DNA from: Pseudomonas denitrificans (nom. rej.)
GTDB lineage: Bacteria; Pseudomonadota; Gammaproteobacteria; Pseudomonadales; Pseudomonadaceae
Length of the DNA: 64,000 bases
Direction: 5' to 3'
NCBI RefSeq assembly: GCF_008807415.1
Contig: NZ_CP043626.1
Span: 2,914,001-2,978,000, forward strand
Positions 63,169 through 64,000 of the stretch are shown one piece after another. The notes beneath the pieces were generated by a model. That model did not search any database. It was not told where the DNA came from and was given only the letters and a program-made list of their open reading frames with translations. Each line of letters opens with the position of its first letter. The stretch's first letter is position 1. The translations under genes were made by a program, and so were the position numbers.

Positions 63169-64000
63169 CTAGCCCGGCCCGGGCAGACTTGCCCACTGTA
63201 CGAGCAAGGCTTCGAGAAGCAAGGCACGGTTGAGGTTGGCTTTATTGAGGACTTTCTGCCGTTGCAGCAGCAGCCAGTCCTGCATCGCCAGCACCTTGGG
63301 CTGTGTCGATTTCTCGGCGAGATACTGCACGACCTTGCGCATGTCCGCGAGCCCGAGACCCTCTTCGTCGCGGGCCAGCTGGTAGCGCAGCATCAGCAGC
63401 GCCCAGTCGCAGAACCAGTCGAACAGCAGCGGCAAGGGTACGCCATTCAGGCTTTCCGCCAGTTGACTGGGCGCAACCTGCTGCTTGAGCAGCTTCTTCA
63501 CGCCCTCCACCACCTGAGCGCGCTGCTCGCGCACACCCTGGCCCTGCAGGCGCTGAGCGGTCAGCGGCGAGCCACCAGCCAGCACCAGGAGCTCGTCCAG
63601 CGCCTCCGGCGACTCATCCGGCAACGCACTGGCCAGCCAGGCACGCGCCTGCACGGCCGTCGGCTGCGGGCAGGCCTGCTGCACGCAGCGGCTCTTGATG
63701 GTCGGCAGCAGACGGCTGGGCTGGTGACTGATCAGCAGCAGCACGGTATTGCCCGAGGGTTCTTCCAGGCTCTTGAGCAGCGCGTTGGCGGCGTTGAGGT
63801 TCATCGCCTCGGCCGGCTCCAGCAGTACCACCTTGCGACCGCCGAGCTGCGCGGTCTGCACCACGAAGTTCACCAGTTCGCGGACCTGGTCGACGCGGAT
63901 CGGCTTCTCCGCCTCTTCCGGCTCCAGCAGGAAATAATCCGGATGGGTGCCGGCCGCCAGCAACTGGCAGGCCTTGCATTGACCACAGGCCTTGCCGCCT
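63169..64000 (-). CDS. holB: DNA polymerase III delta' subunit, 5' end off the window
   Basis: About 277 residues visible; the N-terminal ATP-binding part is beyond the right edge. The visible start has the zinc-binding Cys run (KACGQCKACQLLAAG) and HPDYFLLEPEE; KVVLLEPAEAMNLNAANALLKSLEEPSGNTVLLLISHQPSRLLPTIKSRC is the sensor-I/delta' signature with the SRC motif. Clamp-loader subunit. Same strand as pilZ. Confidence 0.94.
   Translation of the reverse strand, partial: GGKACGQCKACQLLAAGTHPDYFLLEPEEAEKPIRVDQVRELVNFVVQTAQLGGRKVVLLEPAEAMNLNAANALLKSLEEPSGNTVLLLISHQPSRLLPTIKSRCVQQACPQPTAVQARAWLASALPDESPEALDELLVLAGGSPLTAQRLQGQGVREQRAQVVEGVKKLLKQQVAPSQLAESLNGVPLPLLFDWFCDWALLMLRYQLARDEEGLGLADMRKVVQYLAEKSTQPKVLAMQDWLLLQRQKVLNKANLNRALLLEALLVQWASLPGPG

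Overview
The window is a gene-dense, GC-rich piece of a Pseudomonas chromosome. Protein families and gene order resemble the P. aeruginosa group (P. aeruginosa, P. nitroreducens, P. citronellolis relatives): tesA/ybbAP, the tgpA operon, the atuR-atuABCDEFGH terpene cluster, sbrIR, fabV, etfBA/etfQO and pilZ-holB. The species call is inference from recognised families, not a database match. I found no phage, plasmid, integrase, insertion sequence, CRISPR array or tRNA.

Layout. 1-5.3 kb: cell-envelope L,D-transpeptidase (cut by the left edge), a small Cys-containing protein, tesA divergent from ybbA-ybbP, and greB. 5.3-11.5 kb: a small orphan protein, thpR, a LysR regulator divergent from a YeiH-type membrane protein, a DoxX protein, an MltF-type lytic transglycosylase and tatD. 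11.6-17.5 kb: a chemoreceptor, an Mpo1-like membrane protein, a molybdopterin-fold secreted protein coupled to a frameshifted diguanylate cyclase, a thioesterase and a CHAD protein. 17.5-21.4 kb: the moxR-DUF58-tgpA operon. 21.5-26.1 kb: a LysR/PACE efflux pair, pyrF, and a two-component pair made of a CBS-domain histidine kinase and a regulator with two receivers and no output domain. 26.3-30 kb: eat-eutB-eutC for ethanolamine breakdown, behind a good sigma-54 promoter. 30-43.6 kb: a DUF2897 protein, a CPBP protease, then atuR and atuA-H. 43.6-50.3 kb: a lipoprotein, the SbrI/SbrR sigma/anti-sigma pair, a MocR regulator, a LuxR-type protein with a degenerate receiver, a DUF4398/OmpA lipoprotein pair and an ABC-type periplasmic binding protein. 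50.3-64 kb: an alpha/beta hydrolase, fabV, etfBA divergent from etfQO, DUF1285/DUF4823 genes, a radical SAM protein, moaA, a TetR regulator, a class V aminotransferase, an RgsA-like sRNA, ycfH-type tatD, pilZ and the 3' part of holB.

How it fits together. The atu genes code for activation (AtuH), dehydrogenation (AtuD), biotin-dependent gamma-carboxylation (AtuC/AtuF) and hydration (AtuE) of citronellyl/geranyl-CoA. Two matching palindromes in the atuR-atuA gap are the likely AtuR operators. AtuD is an acyl-CoA dehydrogenase, so its electrons should pass through ETF and ETF-QO, whose genes are in the same window with a fatty-acid-regulator-like (PsrA-type) palindrome between them. The ethanolamine operon adds a second carbon/nitrogen scavenging function.

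Two genes are broken as read: the diguanylate cyclase (one frameshift) and etfQO (two). All three breaks are single missing G/C bases in short homopolymers and the flanking reading frames are fully conserved, so I suspect sequencing or assembly indels rather than decay. Several families of palindromic intergenic repeats are scattered through the window, especially in and around the atu cluster. I did not find a convincing undescribed multi-gene system; the most interesting points are regulatory sites, degenerate domains and the repeats.
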